DNA from: Hyphomicrobiales bacterium | GTDB taxonomy: Bacteria > Pseudomonadota > Alphaproteobacteria > Rhizobiales > Rhizobiaceae | Length of the DNA: 64,000 bases | Reading direction: 5' to 3' | Assembly (NCBI GenBank): GCA_900471925.1 | Contig: UCGV01000026.1 | Coordinates: 1 to 64,000 of the forward strand | In this document: piece by piece, positions 50,388 through 58,447 of the stretch | Layout of the letters: each line of letters starts with the position of its first letter | Numbering within the stretch: position 1 is the first letter of the stretch | Program-made: the position numbers and the translations under genes | The notes under the pieces: model-generated | Databases searched by the model: none | Told to the model about the DNA's origin: nothing | Seen by the model: the letters and a program-made list of their open reading frames with translations, nothing else

Positions 50388-52946
50388 ATGCCCTCAGATG
50401 TCGAACGGCTTCGCCGTGATGTGTCGCTGCCCGAGACGGCGGCACTTTACGGCTGCCGGCTCAAGCGGAACGGGCGGGAATATCTGGGCTGCTGCCCCTT
50501 CCATCAGGATGCCAAGCCCTCCTTCACCATCTTCATGCGGCCTGATGGCATCGAGCGGTTCCACTGCTTCGGCTGCGGTGCGGATGGCGATATCATGGAT
50601 TTCGTGCAGCGCATCAAGGGTGTCGATCTGGCGGAAGCCATCCGCATTCTCGATGGTATCGCGCCTATCGGTACCAACACCGCCCCGCGCGCCGCCATGA
50701 TCCAGGATCCCTATGAAGGCATCACCCCGCTGCCGCCGCCCGAAAGGCCGCTCCGGGCCGGCGCGCGCCTGCGCCTCTACAATCCCAAGCGCAAGGGCAG
50801 CCGCACCGAATGGGGCACGCTCACGCCCTCGATGGTATTTCCCTACCGCAGCCAGGACGGCGCGCTCACAGGCTATGTGCTGCGCCATGATCTGCCCGAC
50901 GGCGCCAAGGAAACGCCGATGGTCATGTTCGTCAGCTTGCCGAATGGCAGGCAGACCTGGGCGCGCTTTCCCTTTCCCCGGCCGCGCCCGCTCTATGGGC
51001 TGGAATCCCTCGGCCATGCCGGCCAGTTGATCCTCGTCGAGGGCGAGAAATGCCGTGACCGGCTGGCAGAGGCGACCGGCCGCACCGTGCTCTCCTGGGC
51101 CGGCGGCACGCATGGCGCAAGACATGCCGACTGGCAGCCGCTCGCCGGCCGCGATATCCTCATCTGGCCGGATTTCGATGCGCCGGGCCTTGCGGCAGCC
51201 CAGGAGATCGCCGGCATCCTCACCGGCCTCGATGCTCGCGTCCGGCTGGCAGGCTTTTCCAATCCAGCCCAATCAGCCGACAACACGGCCGCCTTCACCT
51301 TCGCCGACTGGCAGGCCGGCAGCCACCCCGCCCGCGGCTGGGATTGCGCCGATGCGATCGACGCCGGCTGGACGCGTGATGAGCTCGATCGCTTCATCCG
51401 CGCCACTATGCGCCCGATCGGCCCGGCCTCATCCCCCGAAAGATCCGCACCTCCGCCTCCGCCTCCTCCAGCCGGCGCCGACACCGCCCCCGAAAGCAGC
51501 GGCCCGCCGCCCGGCGCCGACGGTATCGAGGCCATGCCCGCCTCTTTTCCGCCCCAGCCCTACGGCTCGGAAGTCTGGCTGGCGCGCATCTTCCGCGATC
51601 GGCTGGCAGAAGCTTGCGGCGGCCAGATCGTCTGCGCCGATGGCCGGTTCTGGGCCTATGGCCCCTCCGCCTGGCGCCCCATTTCCGACCAGAAGATCCG
51701 CCTTGCGGTCCATGCCTTCGATGCGATCGGCATCGGCCCCAAGGAGCAGCCGCTGCGGCTCGGCAGGCGCATGATCGATGGCATCGTCAACGAGTTCGCC
51801 ACCAAGATTTCCAAAGACGGCTTCTTCGCCAACCCGGCGATCGGCCTCAATGCGAAAAACTGCACCATCACCATCGATGCTTCAGGCCGAGTGATCTGCC
51901 GCGATCATGATCCGCAGGATCGCTTTCGCTTCACCATCGATGCCGCCTATCACGCACCGAACGACACCCGCCTGGCGGCCCGGAGCCTGCTCCCGGAAGG
52001 CTCGCTGCTGCACCGCCTGCTGCATGGCGCGTTCATGGACGATCCCGATGCCGCCGAGAAGATCGATCTCGTGGCGGAAATGCTGGGTGCCGCCGCCTTC
52101 GGCCTTGCCACCCGCATCCGCCAGCCCAAGGCCTTCATCCTGCTCGGCGAGACCGCGAGCAACGGCAAATCCACCGTCGCCTCGCTGTTCCGCGCGCTCC
52201 TGCCTGAGGGTTCGGTCTCCTCCATCTCGCCGGCTTTCTTCAACGACGAGAAGCGCATCATCAATCTCGCCGGCAAGGCGGCAAATGTCGCCGACGAGCT
52301 GAGTGCGGCCGCCATTTCAGGCGAGGAATTCAAGGCCGCCGTCACCGGGAACCCCATCGAGGGCCGCAGCCTCTACAAGAATGTCGTCAGCTTCTCGCCG
52401 CGCGCGCTCCACTGCTTCACCACCAACACGCTGCCGCGCTTCAATGGCGGCATCGATCGCGGCCTGCGCCGCCGCCTCGTCGTCATCCCGTTCAACCGGA
52501 CCATCCCCGAAGGCGAGGTCATTCCCGACATTGCCGAGCGTATTGCCGAAGAAGAGCTGGAGCTGCTGCTCGCCTTCGCCGTGTCGGGCGCCCAGCGGCT
52601 GAAGCGCCGCGGCGCCTATTCCCTGCCCGAGAGCTCCAAGGAAGCGCTGAACCACTGGCTGCTGCTCGATCCGCTCAACGAATGGTTCGATATGCGCATG
52701 GAACCCGCCACGCTGGAGCCCGCCGGCGGCTGGCTGCGCACCGCGCGCCTGTTCGAGGATTTCCGCAAATGGGCAACCGACCAAGGCTACCGCGAAAGCT
52801 TCCTGCCGCCCGTCAACACCTTCTCCCAGCGCCTGAAATCGATGCCCGACGTGCGCCTGAAGCGGCTTTCGTTCGGCACCGTGGCCGAGGGCGTGGCGCT
52901 GAAGGAAAGCGCGCTGGCCGCCGGGCACTATGCCGACGTGTTCTGA
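50388..52946 (+). CDS. P4-type phage primase-helicase
   Basis: An 852-residue replication protein. The CHC2 zinc finger spans about residues 20-75 (CPFHQDAKPSF and FHCFGCGADGDIMDF). A Toprim-like region lies near 205-275 (LILVEGEKCRDRLAEA, ILIWPDFDAPG). An SF3/D5 helicase domain follows, with Walker A GETASNGKST near 587 and the sensor block NVVSFSPRALHCFTTNTLPRF. It makes RNA primers and unwinds DNA at phage or satellite origins. The linker (about 340-385) is Pro-rich. It is coding-intact. With no integrase or structural genes, it belongs to a satellite or decayed prophage. Confidence 0.9.
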   Translation: MPSDVERLRRDVSLPETAALYGCRLKRNGREYLGCCPFHQDAKPSFTIFMRPDGIERFHCFGCGADGDIMDFVQRIKGVDLAEAIRILDGIAPIGTNTAPRAAMIQDPYEGITPLPPPERPLRAGARLRLYNPKRKGSRTEWGTLTPSMVFPYRSQDGALTGYVLRHDLPDGAKETPMVMFVSLPNGRQTWARFPFPRPRPLYGLESLGHAGQLILVEGEKCRDRLAEATGRTVLSWAGGTHGARHADWQPLAGRDILIWPDFDAPGLAAAQEIAGILTGLDARVRLAGFSNPAQSADNTAAFTFADWQAGSHPARGWDCADAIDAGWTRDELDRFIRATMRPIGPASSPERSAPPPPPPPAGADTAPESSGPPPGADGIEAMPASFPPQPYGSEVWLARIFRDRLAEACGGQIVCADGRFWAYGPSAWRPISDQKIRLAVHAFDAIGIGPKEQPLRLGRRMIDGIVNEFATKISKDGFFANPAIGLNAKNCTITIDASGRVICRDHDPQDRFRFTIDAAYHAPNDTRLAARSLLPEGSLLHRLLHGAFMDDPDAAEKIDLVAEMLGAAAFGLATRIRQPKAFILLGETASNGKSTVASLFRALLPEGSVSSISPAFFNDEKRIINLAGKAANVADELSAAAISGEEFKAAVTGNPIEGRSLYKNVVSFSPRALHCFTTNTLPRFNGGIDRGLRRRLVVIPFNRTIPEGEVIPDIAERIAEEELELLLAFAVSGAQRLKRRGAYSLPESSKEALNHWLLLDPLNEWFDMRMEPATLEPAGGWLRTARLFEDFRKWATDQGYRESFLPPVNTFSQRLKSMPDVRLKRLSFGTVAEGVALKESALAAGHYADVF

Positions 52947-52967
52947 TCTGCGCGCAGCACCATGCCA

Positions 52968-52984
52968 CGCCCGCAACCTTTGCC
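52968..52984 (+). promoter_or_regulatory. recurrent phage-block motif
   Basis: CGCCCGCAACCTTTGCC, 46 bases upstream of the SGNH hydrolase start; relatives at 11076, 12253 and 54575. Confidence 0.3.
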
Positions 52985-53030
52985 GGTGGAAAGCTTCCGC
53001 CAGTCCCTTCCCGCACCCCGAGGCCCGCCC

Positions 53031-54512
53031 ATGGCAAGACTTTTCAACATGCAGCCCATCCAGGGCGTCGTCATCCTTCCCGAGGGAACGAGGCTTTACA
53101 ACAACCAGCCGGTCATCGGTGTCAGATATGTGGAAGATGGCCTGTTCTTTATCGCAAACCAGCGGGTGCTCGGCATCGAGATCGTGGGCGATGCCGCAAT
53201 CGACGAGGGATCGCCCGTCATCGGCGTGGTCGTCATCACGGACAACAGGACAATCTACAACAACGCCCCGGTCGTACCGGTGAGCGACGCCGGCTTCCTG
53301 AAACAGGATATGGTGGCCGTGCTCGGTGACAGCCGGGCCGCGCAGGTCTGGCAGGATGCCGGCGTCAGCACCAGCCCCTTCCGCAAATCGGCGACCAACC
53401 ACCTGCCCTGGGCGCTTGCGCTCTCCGGCCAGCGGCTGATGCTGACGGGCAATTTCGGCAAATCCGGCGACAGGACGGACCAGATCGCCGCAAGGCTCGA
53501 TGCCGCCATCGCCTCTGGCGCCGGGCGCCTCTCGATCATCGCCGGCAACAACGATATCGGCCAGGACTATCCCACGCTGACCACGTCAGGCGTGACAGCC
53601 TTCAACAATATCATGGCCTGGGTCGACTACGCCTGGCAGAATTTCAAGATTACGTCCCTCGTGGCGCTCGAGGCCGGAAGCCACGGCTGGACCGGCCAGA
53701 AGGTGGTGCAGGTAAACGAGCTCAATCAGCGCCTGCGCAATGCGGCCGCGACGCGCCCCCACATGGATCTGCTCGACCTGCCCTCCGTCTTCTGGGTCGA
53801 CGGCATCGCCGATACGACCATCGCCTTCAAGCCTGACATCCTCCTCGACGGCACGCATGAGGCCGTGCTCGGCGGCTATCAGGGCGGCAAGCTTCTGGCC
53901 GCAGCACTTGCCGCCAGGCTGCCGCAGCGCAAGGCGCCGGCGGTAAACAACATCCTCGTCAACCCGCTCTTTGCCACCCTCACGGGCGGCTCGGCACAGG
54001 CAGGCGCCACCGGAGCCATCCCCTCCGGCTGGATCGCCGCACGCAGCGGCGGCAGCGGCACGCAGAGCGTCGCCGTTTCCTCAGGCACCCCCGCCGATGG
54101 CTCGTCCGGCAACGAGATCATTCTCGACTGCACCTTCAGTGCGGCGGGAGATGTCTTGAGCTTCAAGCAGGACTTCGCCGCCGCTTCCGCGCTGTGGGTA
54201 TCTGGCGACAGTTTCCAGCCCGCAGTTGAACTCGTGGTCGATAGCGGCGCGGTCAATCTCTGCACCGCCTATCTCTATCTCATCGCCGCCTATGACAGCA
54301 CCTCGTCCGTCTCCTCCGATCTGGAGACCACGACATCTGCTATCGGCCCCGCCGAGGGCTACAAGGTCAACCTGCTCGGCCCGCGCCGCACGCTGCCGGC
54401 CATGACCGCCAAAAGCTACCTCAGCATGCAGATCAACGTGAAAGCCGCCGGCCCCGGCACCGCCCGCATCCGCATCCGCCGCCCCGTGCTGGACCGCGTG
54501 CCGGCGGGCTGA
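53031..54512 (+). CDS. SGNH/GDSL hydrolase, phage-tail or cell-surface type
   Basis: A 493-residue protein. Residues 1-75 show repeated VIGVxxVxDG-type beta units (LYNNQPVIGVRYVEDG, TIYNNAPVVPVSD). The hydrolase domain has the block I Ser in VAVLGDSRAAQVW (about residue 105), a GNND block and the DGTHEAVLGGYQGG Asp-His pair (about 279-282). The C-terminal domain (about 310-493) is beta-rich, like carbohydrate-binding or tail receptor modules. It may deacetylate or degrade capsular polysaccharide. It lies between primase and muramidase genes. ATG 53031 follows GAGGCCCGCCC. Confidence 0.75.
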   Translation: MARLFNMQPIQGVVILPEGTRLYNNQPVIGVRYVEDGLFFIANQRVLGIEIVGDAAIDEGSPVIGVVVITDNRTIYNNAPVVPVSDAGFLKQDMVAVLGDSRAAQVWQDAGVSTSPFRKSATNHLPWALALSGQRLMLTGNFGKSGDRTDQIAARLDAAIASGAGRLSIIAGNNDIGQDYPTLTTSGVTAFNNIMAWVDYAWQNFKITSLVALEAGSHGWTGQKVVQVNELNQRLRNAAATRPHMDLLDLPSVFWVDGIADTTIAFKPDILLDGTHEAVLGGYQGGKLLAAALAARLPQRKAPAVNNILVNPLFATLTGGSAQAGATGAIPSGWIAARSGGSGTQSVAVSSGTPADGSSGNEIILDCTFSAAGDVLSFKQDFAAASALWVSGDSFQPAVELVVDSGAVNLCTAYLYLIAAYDSTSSVSSDLETTTSAIGPAEGYKVNLLGPRRTLPAMTAKSYLSMQINVKAAGPGTARIRIRRPVLDRVPAG

Positions 54513-54574
54513 TGGGGCTGGGGAATGCCGAAAGCCGGACGACGAGCAACGGCCGGGCCTTCCCGACATGCCAT

Positions 54575-54590
54575 CGCCCCAACCGTTGCC
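54575..54590 (+). promoter_or_regulatory. recurrent phage-block motif
   Basis: CGCCCCAACCGTTGCC, 40 bases upstream of the muramidase start. One base shorter than the other copies. Confidence 0.3.
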
Positions 54591-54630
54591 GGCAGACGAT
54601 ACAGCAAACCAATCCACGAAGGACCGCGGC

Positions 54631-55425
54631 GTGACCACCACCAATTTCCCCGAATGCCTCTCCATCACGCTTGCCTCCGAAGGCGGGCTCTCCACCGAGC
54701 GCACCGATCCCGGCAACTGGACCGGCGGCAAGATCGGCAAGGGCACTCTGAAAGGCACCAAATACGGAATCTCCGCCGCCGCCTTCCCCACGCTCGACAT
54801 TCACAACCTGACGCTGGACGACATCAAACCCATCTATCGCCAGAAATACTGGGACGAGATCGGCGGCGACGCCCTGCCCGCAGGCTTCGACCTCGCCACC
54901 TTCGACTACGCCGTCAATTCCGGCCCTGCCCGCGCGCTGCGTGACGCCCAGAATGTGACCGGCGCCGCCGCCGACAGCAGATACGGCCCCATCACCCGCG
55001 CCAGAGCAGCAAACGCCGGCGTCAAGGAAATCCAGGCACTCTGCGCAAGGCGGCTGAGCTTCATGAAAAGCCTCGCCATATGGAAAACCTACGGCAAGGG
55101 CTGGTCTGCACGTGTGGCGAAGATCGAGGCGAAAGCGGTTGCGATGTATCTCCGTGCCGTGCCCGGTGCCGATGTGAAGACCACCCTGACCGACGAGGCG
55201 GCCAAGGCGGAGAAGACCGCCGGCACGCTGCAGAAAACCGGCGCGGCAATTGCGGTCTCGGCTTCCGGTGGAGTCGGCACAGGAGCCGCCCTACCGGCAG
55301 AACCGAACCTGCTGGTGCTGGGTGGGGTGATGGTGGTTGGGCTCGTGATTGCGGGGGTGCTGGTGGCGAAGGCACGAAGGGAGAAGGAACGTGCGGCGGC
55401 CTATCGGGAGGTGATGGCACCGTGA
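54631..55425 (+). CDS. GH108 N-acetylmuramidase with C-terminal membrane anchor
   Basis: A 264-residue endolysin-like protein. The catalytic Glu is in TLASEGGLSTERTDPGNWTGG (about residue 17; EGG is the GH108 hallmark), and GTKYGISAAAFP is also typical. The second half of the core (YAVNSGPARALRDAQNVTG, about 110-128) is the PG_binding_3 domain. Unlike soluble relatives it ends with a hydrophobic segment (about 230-250, LLVLGGVMVVGLVIAGVLVA in parts), so it may be membrane-tethered. GTG 54631 follows AAGGACCGCGGC. It should cut glycan strands during lysis or export. Confidence 0.85.
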   Translation: MTTTNFPECLSITLASEGGLSTERTDPGNWTGGKIGKGTLKGTKYGISAAAFPTLDIHNLTLDDIKPIYRQKYWDEIGGDALPAGFDLATFDYAVNSGPARALRDAQNVTGAAADSRYGPITRARAANAGVKEIQALCARRLSFMKSLAIWKTYGKGWSARVAKIEAKAVAMYLRAVPGADVKTTLTDEAAKAEKTAGTLQKTGAAIAVSASGGVGTGAALPAEPNLLVLGGVMVVGLVIAGVLVAKARREKERAAAYREVMAP

Positions 55426-55560
55426 GGATTGGGGCGCTGACATCATGCATTCGAGCATGAGCGATAGAACGCGCGCCGGATGAACATGAAGAATGTTTCC
55501 CGCAGAGCGAGAATCGAAATAACGTGCGCGCATTCATACTGGGATATTTGAGAGATAATC

Positions 55561-55893
55561 ATGCGCACCCGTATTGCATTGACATTGATTGCCGCGGGAT
55601 TTCTTGCCGGCTGCGTCCCGACGGAGCAGCAATATGCTTCACTGGTCACCGCCATGCAGGGCAGCAAGCGGATGAGAACCGAAGCCGTGGCCGAATGCGC
55701 CAAAGGGTTCAACAGTGAAGGACGCCGCAACGGCGGAATGGTGCTCGATGTGGCCGACAAAGATGCCCCGCGCCTCGCCTGCAGCCGATACGTGAATGCC
55801 ATGGTCTCGGGCCGAGCCAACTATCAGGATCTGCTCGACCTCAAGAACCATCGCTTCACCCCGAAACTCATCAAGATCTTCCAGGGCCGCTGA
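55561..55893 (+). CDS. small lipoprotein
   Basis: A 110-residue protein with signal peptide and lipobox LAGC (Cys about residue 18). Two further cysteines (ECAKGF and ACSRYV) may pair in the periplasm. Residues 60-105 are basic and helical (NYQDLLDLKNHRFTPKLIKIFQGR). No family recognised; such entries are usually lipoproteins of unknown role. It follows the muramidase gene by 135 bases and may not belong to the phage block. Confidence 0.7.
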   Translation: MRTRIALTLIAAGFLAGCVPTEQQYASLVTAMQGSKRMRTEAVAECAKGFNSEGRRNGGMVLDVADKDAPRLACSRYVNAMVSGRANYQDLLDLKNHRFTPKLIKIFQGR

Positions 55894-56084
55894 ACCGGAA
55901 TGCCGCGCTCGCCTTGGCCATCGGCGAGGCGAGCGCGGCCGAAGCATCGGTTCATGCCGCAAGCTCTGCTTCACGCGGCAACCATTTCGCCTTCATCATT
56001 TCCACTCACTGTGGGCAGATGAAACTCAGCGATCCCATCGTCCGTTTCCCGGCTTCAGGGCCTGACCTCGCTACGGAGCAAAGC

Positions 56085-56447
56085 ATGAGACTGATAACTG
56101 CGGCCCTGTCGATTGCTGGCATGATCCTGCTCTCCTCCACGGCGGCCCATTCCGGCCCTGACGACCCCGAATGGAACCCTCCGGCCCGATACGACCACGC
56201 CTATTCGGGAAAGCTCGTGCTCCGCAAGCTACCGCAGCAGCAGTTGCGGGCAGCCTGCGATGAGTTATTCATCCGCAACCACCTGAAAATCAGGGCCACA
56301 GCCGGCATGCGCGGCTGCAGCGTGCACGGGGATGGCCGATGCGAGGTCCTCACAATCGACAAGATCTATAGAAGAGCAACCCCGCAAGCCGCATTTCGCC
56401 ACGAGATCGGCCATTGCAACGGCTGGCTTGCAAACCATCAGGATTGA
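56085..56447 (+). CDS. secreted HExxH-containing protein
   Basis: A 120-residue protein with a signal peptide (ITAALSIAGMILLSSTAAHSG, about residues 4-24). The C-terminus carries FRHEIGHCNGW, an HExxH zincin-type motif (His about 108, Glu 109, His 112), with four other cysteines for disulfides (CDELF, GCSVHGDGRCEV). Small putative metallopeptidases of this kind are common in rhizobia. ATG 56085 follows GGAGCAAAGC. Substrate unknown; whether it is active cannot be judged. Confidence 0.72.
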   Translation: MRLITAALSIAGMILLSSTAAHSGPDDPEWNPPARYDHAYSGKLVLRKLPQQQLRAACDELFIRNHLKIRATAGMRGCSVHGDGRCEVLTIDKIYRRATPQAAFRHEIGHCNGWLANHQD

Positions 56448-56532
56448 GAATGGCCTTTCCGGGCCGGGTGCGATGCGGACGCATCCCGAGTGCCAGAAGG
56501 CAAAAAAAAGAAGGGCCGGCTGACAAGGATTG

Positions 56533-56664
56533 TCATAAGCCGGCGCTCTCGTCGCCCGGTCGGATTGCCCCTGCCATATCGACGGCATCGGCTATGTATT
56601 TATCGGCAAGCAGACATTGGCGGCCACTTGCCTCCAGTATCACGCGCGGCTCGCGGCCGCCCAT
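56533..56664 (-). CDS. possible 43-residue protein
   Basis: A short frame reading PRVILEASGRQCLLADKYIADAVDMAG with rhizobial codon bias, preceded by AAGGGATAAGTGC. It ends in GDESAGL. No family recognised, and it may be a fragment of a longer decayed gene. The 387-base gap 56448-56834 holds nothing else. Confidence 0.3.
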   Translation of the reverse strand: MGGREPRVILEASGRQCLLADKYIADAVDMAGAIRPGDESAGL

Positions 56665-56834
56665 GCACTTATCCCTTGGACGAGACAGCCGTTCTTGCCC
56701 AATTTCCCTTCAGGGCATCCGGCACCGGTTCAAGGGTGTTAAGCCTCTTTATAACCGAGCAACCTTCTCCATCGGAGCTTCCACTGTCACGACCAGGCGC
56801 AAGTCGTCAATGCTAAGGCCGAGGTAGGTCGTTG

Positions 56835-57338
56835 CTAGATGCAGCATATCCGCAGGCGCCATCCTGGGAATCTGTTCCCGGGATTTCCCGTCTTGTAGGC
56901 GACATACTTCGCCTCCAGATAGCTCCTATATTTCTCCGCCACATCGGGAATAGCCAACCCTTCACCAGGCATGGCATCGATGTCGAAATATCTGCATCCT
57001 TTGGGATAACGATCGATCAGGACATCGACGAGTTCAACGGTCTTGTCCATCAGGCCAATCGCATATGCGTCACTTGCGCGCGAAAGTGCCGAGGCTCCCG
57101 ATATCAAGACAAGGTCACTGAGGGCTTTCTGCATATCAGCACCATTCCCGGTCCGCGAAAACTCGTCGAATATCTGCCGTGTTTCAACGATGTGATCGGC
57201 GAGAATTGTATGCATGTAAGGATCGACGCGTGCAAGACCGTCCATCTGCTTCTGGAAAATCACGCTCCCTTCATCCTGCGCAACCGCACCAGACGCAAAG
57301 GCTGCTACTGCTACAAGCAACGATAATAATTTCTTCAT
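56835..57338 (-). CDS. secreted protein of unknown function
   Basis: A 167-residue protein with a signal peptide (MKKLLSLLVAVAAFASGAVAQ, about residues 1-21 with cleavage at AVAQ). The helical mature part includes RVDPYMHTILADHIVETRQ, LVLISGASALSRASDAYAIG and a C-terminal CRYFDIDAMPGEGL...YRSYLEAKYVAYKTG. ATG 57338 is chosen because the signal peptide begins there. Base composition is less GC-rich than nearby genes. No family recognised. Confidence 0.68.
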   Translation of the reverse strand: MKKLLSLLVAVAAFASGAVAQDEGSVIFQKQMDGLARVDPYMHTILADHIVETRQIFDEFSRTGNGADMQKALSDLVLISGASALSRASDAYAIGLMDKTVELVDVLIDRYPKGCRYFDIDAMPGEGLAIPDVAEKYRSYLEAKYVAYKTGNPGNRFPGWRLRICCI

Positions 57339-57550
57339 GAAAATCCACCCCAAATAGTTGCAAATTCATCTATGCTTGAAATCCAGGGCCGTCTACGGCA
57401 CGTTCGAATAATGGTAAAAATATCGGCGAACTAGCCACGATCACTTTACAAGCGGCCTCACGCACAGTGCACGTCAACCGCTCCCGTCCCTGACGACAGA
57501 GCGGCAAGCCCCGCCCGTCACCCAATCATTCATGCCTCGGCAAGGCCACC

Positions 57551-57745
57551 TCAGCTATCCAGCTTCAACGCCAGCTGCTGTCCGCCGAATACCTTCAAAA
57601 CATGCTTGTTGATCGGCCGCATCGCCTCGATGCGGCGCTGTTCTTCCCGCCGGCGCGCCTCGTGGCGCTCCCGGTCTGCGCGCAGTTGTGCGGCAAAGGC
57701 CATGGCCTTGTCTGCTGCTCCTGAATAACCCGGGCTTGCTGCCAT
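57551..57745 (-). CDS. 64-residue protein under a LexA-type box
   Basis: A small basic, helical protein (AAQLRADRERHEARRREEQRRIEAMRPINKHVLKVFGGQQ). ATG 57745 follows GGAGAGTTCG. A GTTC-N7-GTTC box sits 39 bases upstream of the start, so it is probably induced by DNA damage. Its high charge could suit DNA or replisome binding, but no family is recognised. No recombination gene is linked. Confidence 0.62.
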   Translation of the reverse strand: MAASPGYSGAADKAMAFAAQLRADRERHEARRREEQRRIEAMRPINKHVLKVFGGQQLALKLDS

Positions 57746-57783
57746 CGAACTCTCCATCAGAACATCGCTGAGAACGTCTATTT

Positions 57784-57798
57784 GTTCTTATTTTGTTC
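57784..57798. promoter_or_regulatory. alphaproteobacterial LexA (SOS) box
   Basis: GTTCTTATTTTGTTC fits GTTC-N7-GTTC exactly, in an AT-rich stretch immediately upstream of the 64-residue gene. Both strands could be controlled. Confidence 0.65.
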
Positions 57799-57914
57799 TA
57801 ATTTTTGGATAAGTCAAGAGCATCGTTTCAGGGCAGCAACAAAGGGAAAATTCCGGCGCGGAAAGCATTCCGCCAGCGTAAAGTCAGGGATACCCAAGTC
57901 TCTGGCGAATATAA

Positions 57915-57992
57915 CTATTCTTTCGTCTGCAGCCAGATCATGGCGAAAGACATGAGGCCGCAAAGGGTGGCGATCAGAAGCAGGTTATCCAT
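57915..57992 (-). CDS. 25-residue single-TM peptide
   Basis: MDNLLLIATLCGLMSFAMIWLQTKE: one hydrophobic helix of about 18 residues with a short polar tail. The start is preceded by AGGAGG at an ideal six-base distance, stronger than most genes here, which argues that it is translated. Small one-helix peptides of this size act as subunits of oxidases, pumps or as SOS cell-division inhibitors. Which applies is unknown. It lies upstream of, and in the same orientation as, the LexA-boxed gene. Confidence 0.55.
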   Translation of the reverse strand: MDNLLLIATLCGLMSFAMIWLQTKE

Positions 57993-58091
57993 CGAAATCC
58001 TCCTGTTTGCGGCAAAAACGCGGCAGGAAGATTTTGGTTCAATCGGGCTGGTATTTCGGGCGAAAGGTCGCCCTGCCCGCCGGTAGCCGGC

Positions 58092-58295
58092 CTATGCCGG
58101 CCGGATCACCGTCATGATCACGATATTGCCGGCCTCATCCCGAGCGCTGTCCGTCGTCGCCAGAACGCGCCCGTCGAACTCCGCCTCCGCCTGCGCGAAC
58201 GCCGCCCGCACCAGCCGCAGCGTTTCGAGATAAGCGCTGTTGTCGCGCCTGGGCATGTCGAGCAATGCCTTGATCCCTGGGCTATCGCGATCCAT
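58092..58295 (-). CDS. small hypothetical protein
   Basis: A 67-residue protein: MDRDSPGIKALLDMPRRDNSAYLETLRLVRAAF and DGRVLATTDSARDEAGNIVIMTVIRPA (quoted in part). It resembles a compact alpha/beta domain. It is divergent from dusA and its start ATG 58295 has a distant GGGAG. A longer TTG frame to 58340 is less likely. No family recognised. Confidence 0.5.
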   Translation of the reverse strand: MDRDSPGIKALLDMPRRDNSAYLETLRLVRAAFAQAEAEFDGRVLATTDSARDEAGNIVIMTVIRPA

Positions 58296-58447
58296 GAAGC
58301 CGATTGCACTCCCTTCCCGGTTACGATAGCACCCTTGCAAAAATCTTGAGGGTCAGCCGCGCCACTTTGTGATATGGAGCGACGAGACATAGCCGGCGAT
58401 ATCGCCAAAATCGCGACGATACGCAACAGAACCAAGCGCAGAAACCC

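Noticed and set aside
56414..56827. 137-codon plus-strand frame after the HExxH gene
   Set aside because: Basic, low-complexity product with no start signal; overlaps the 3' end of the preceding gene.
57805..58086. 93-codon plus-strand frame
   Set aside because: TTG start in the LexA box region without SD, and it covers the better supported 25-residue peptide on the other strand.
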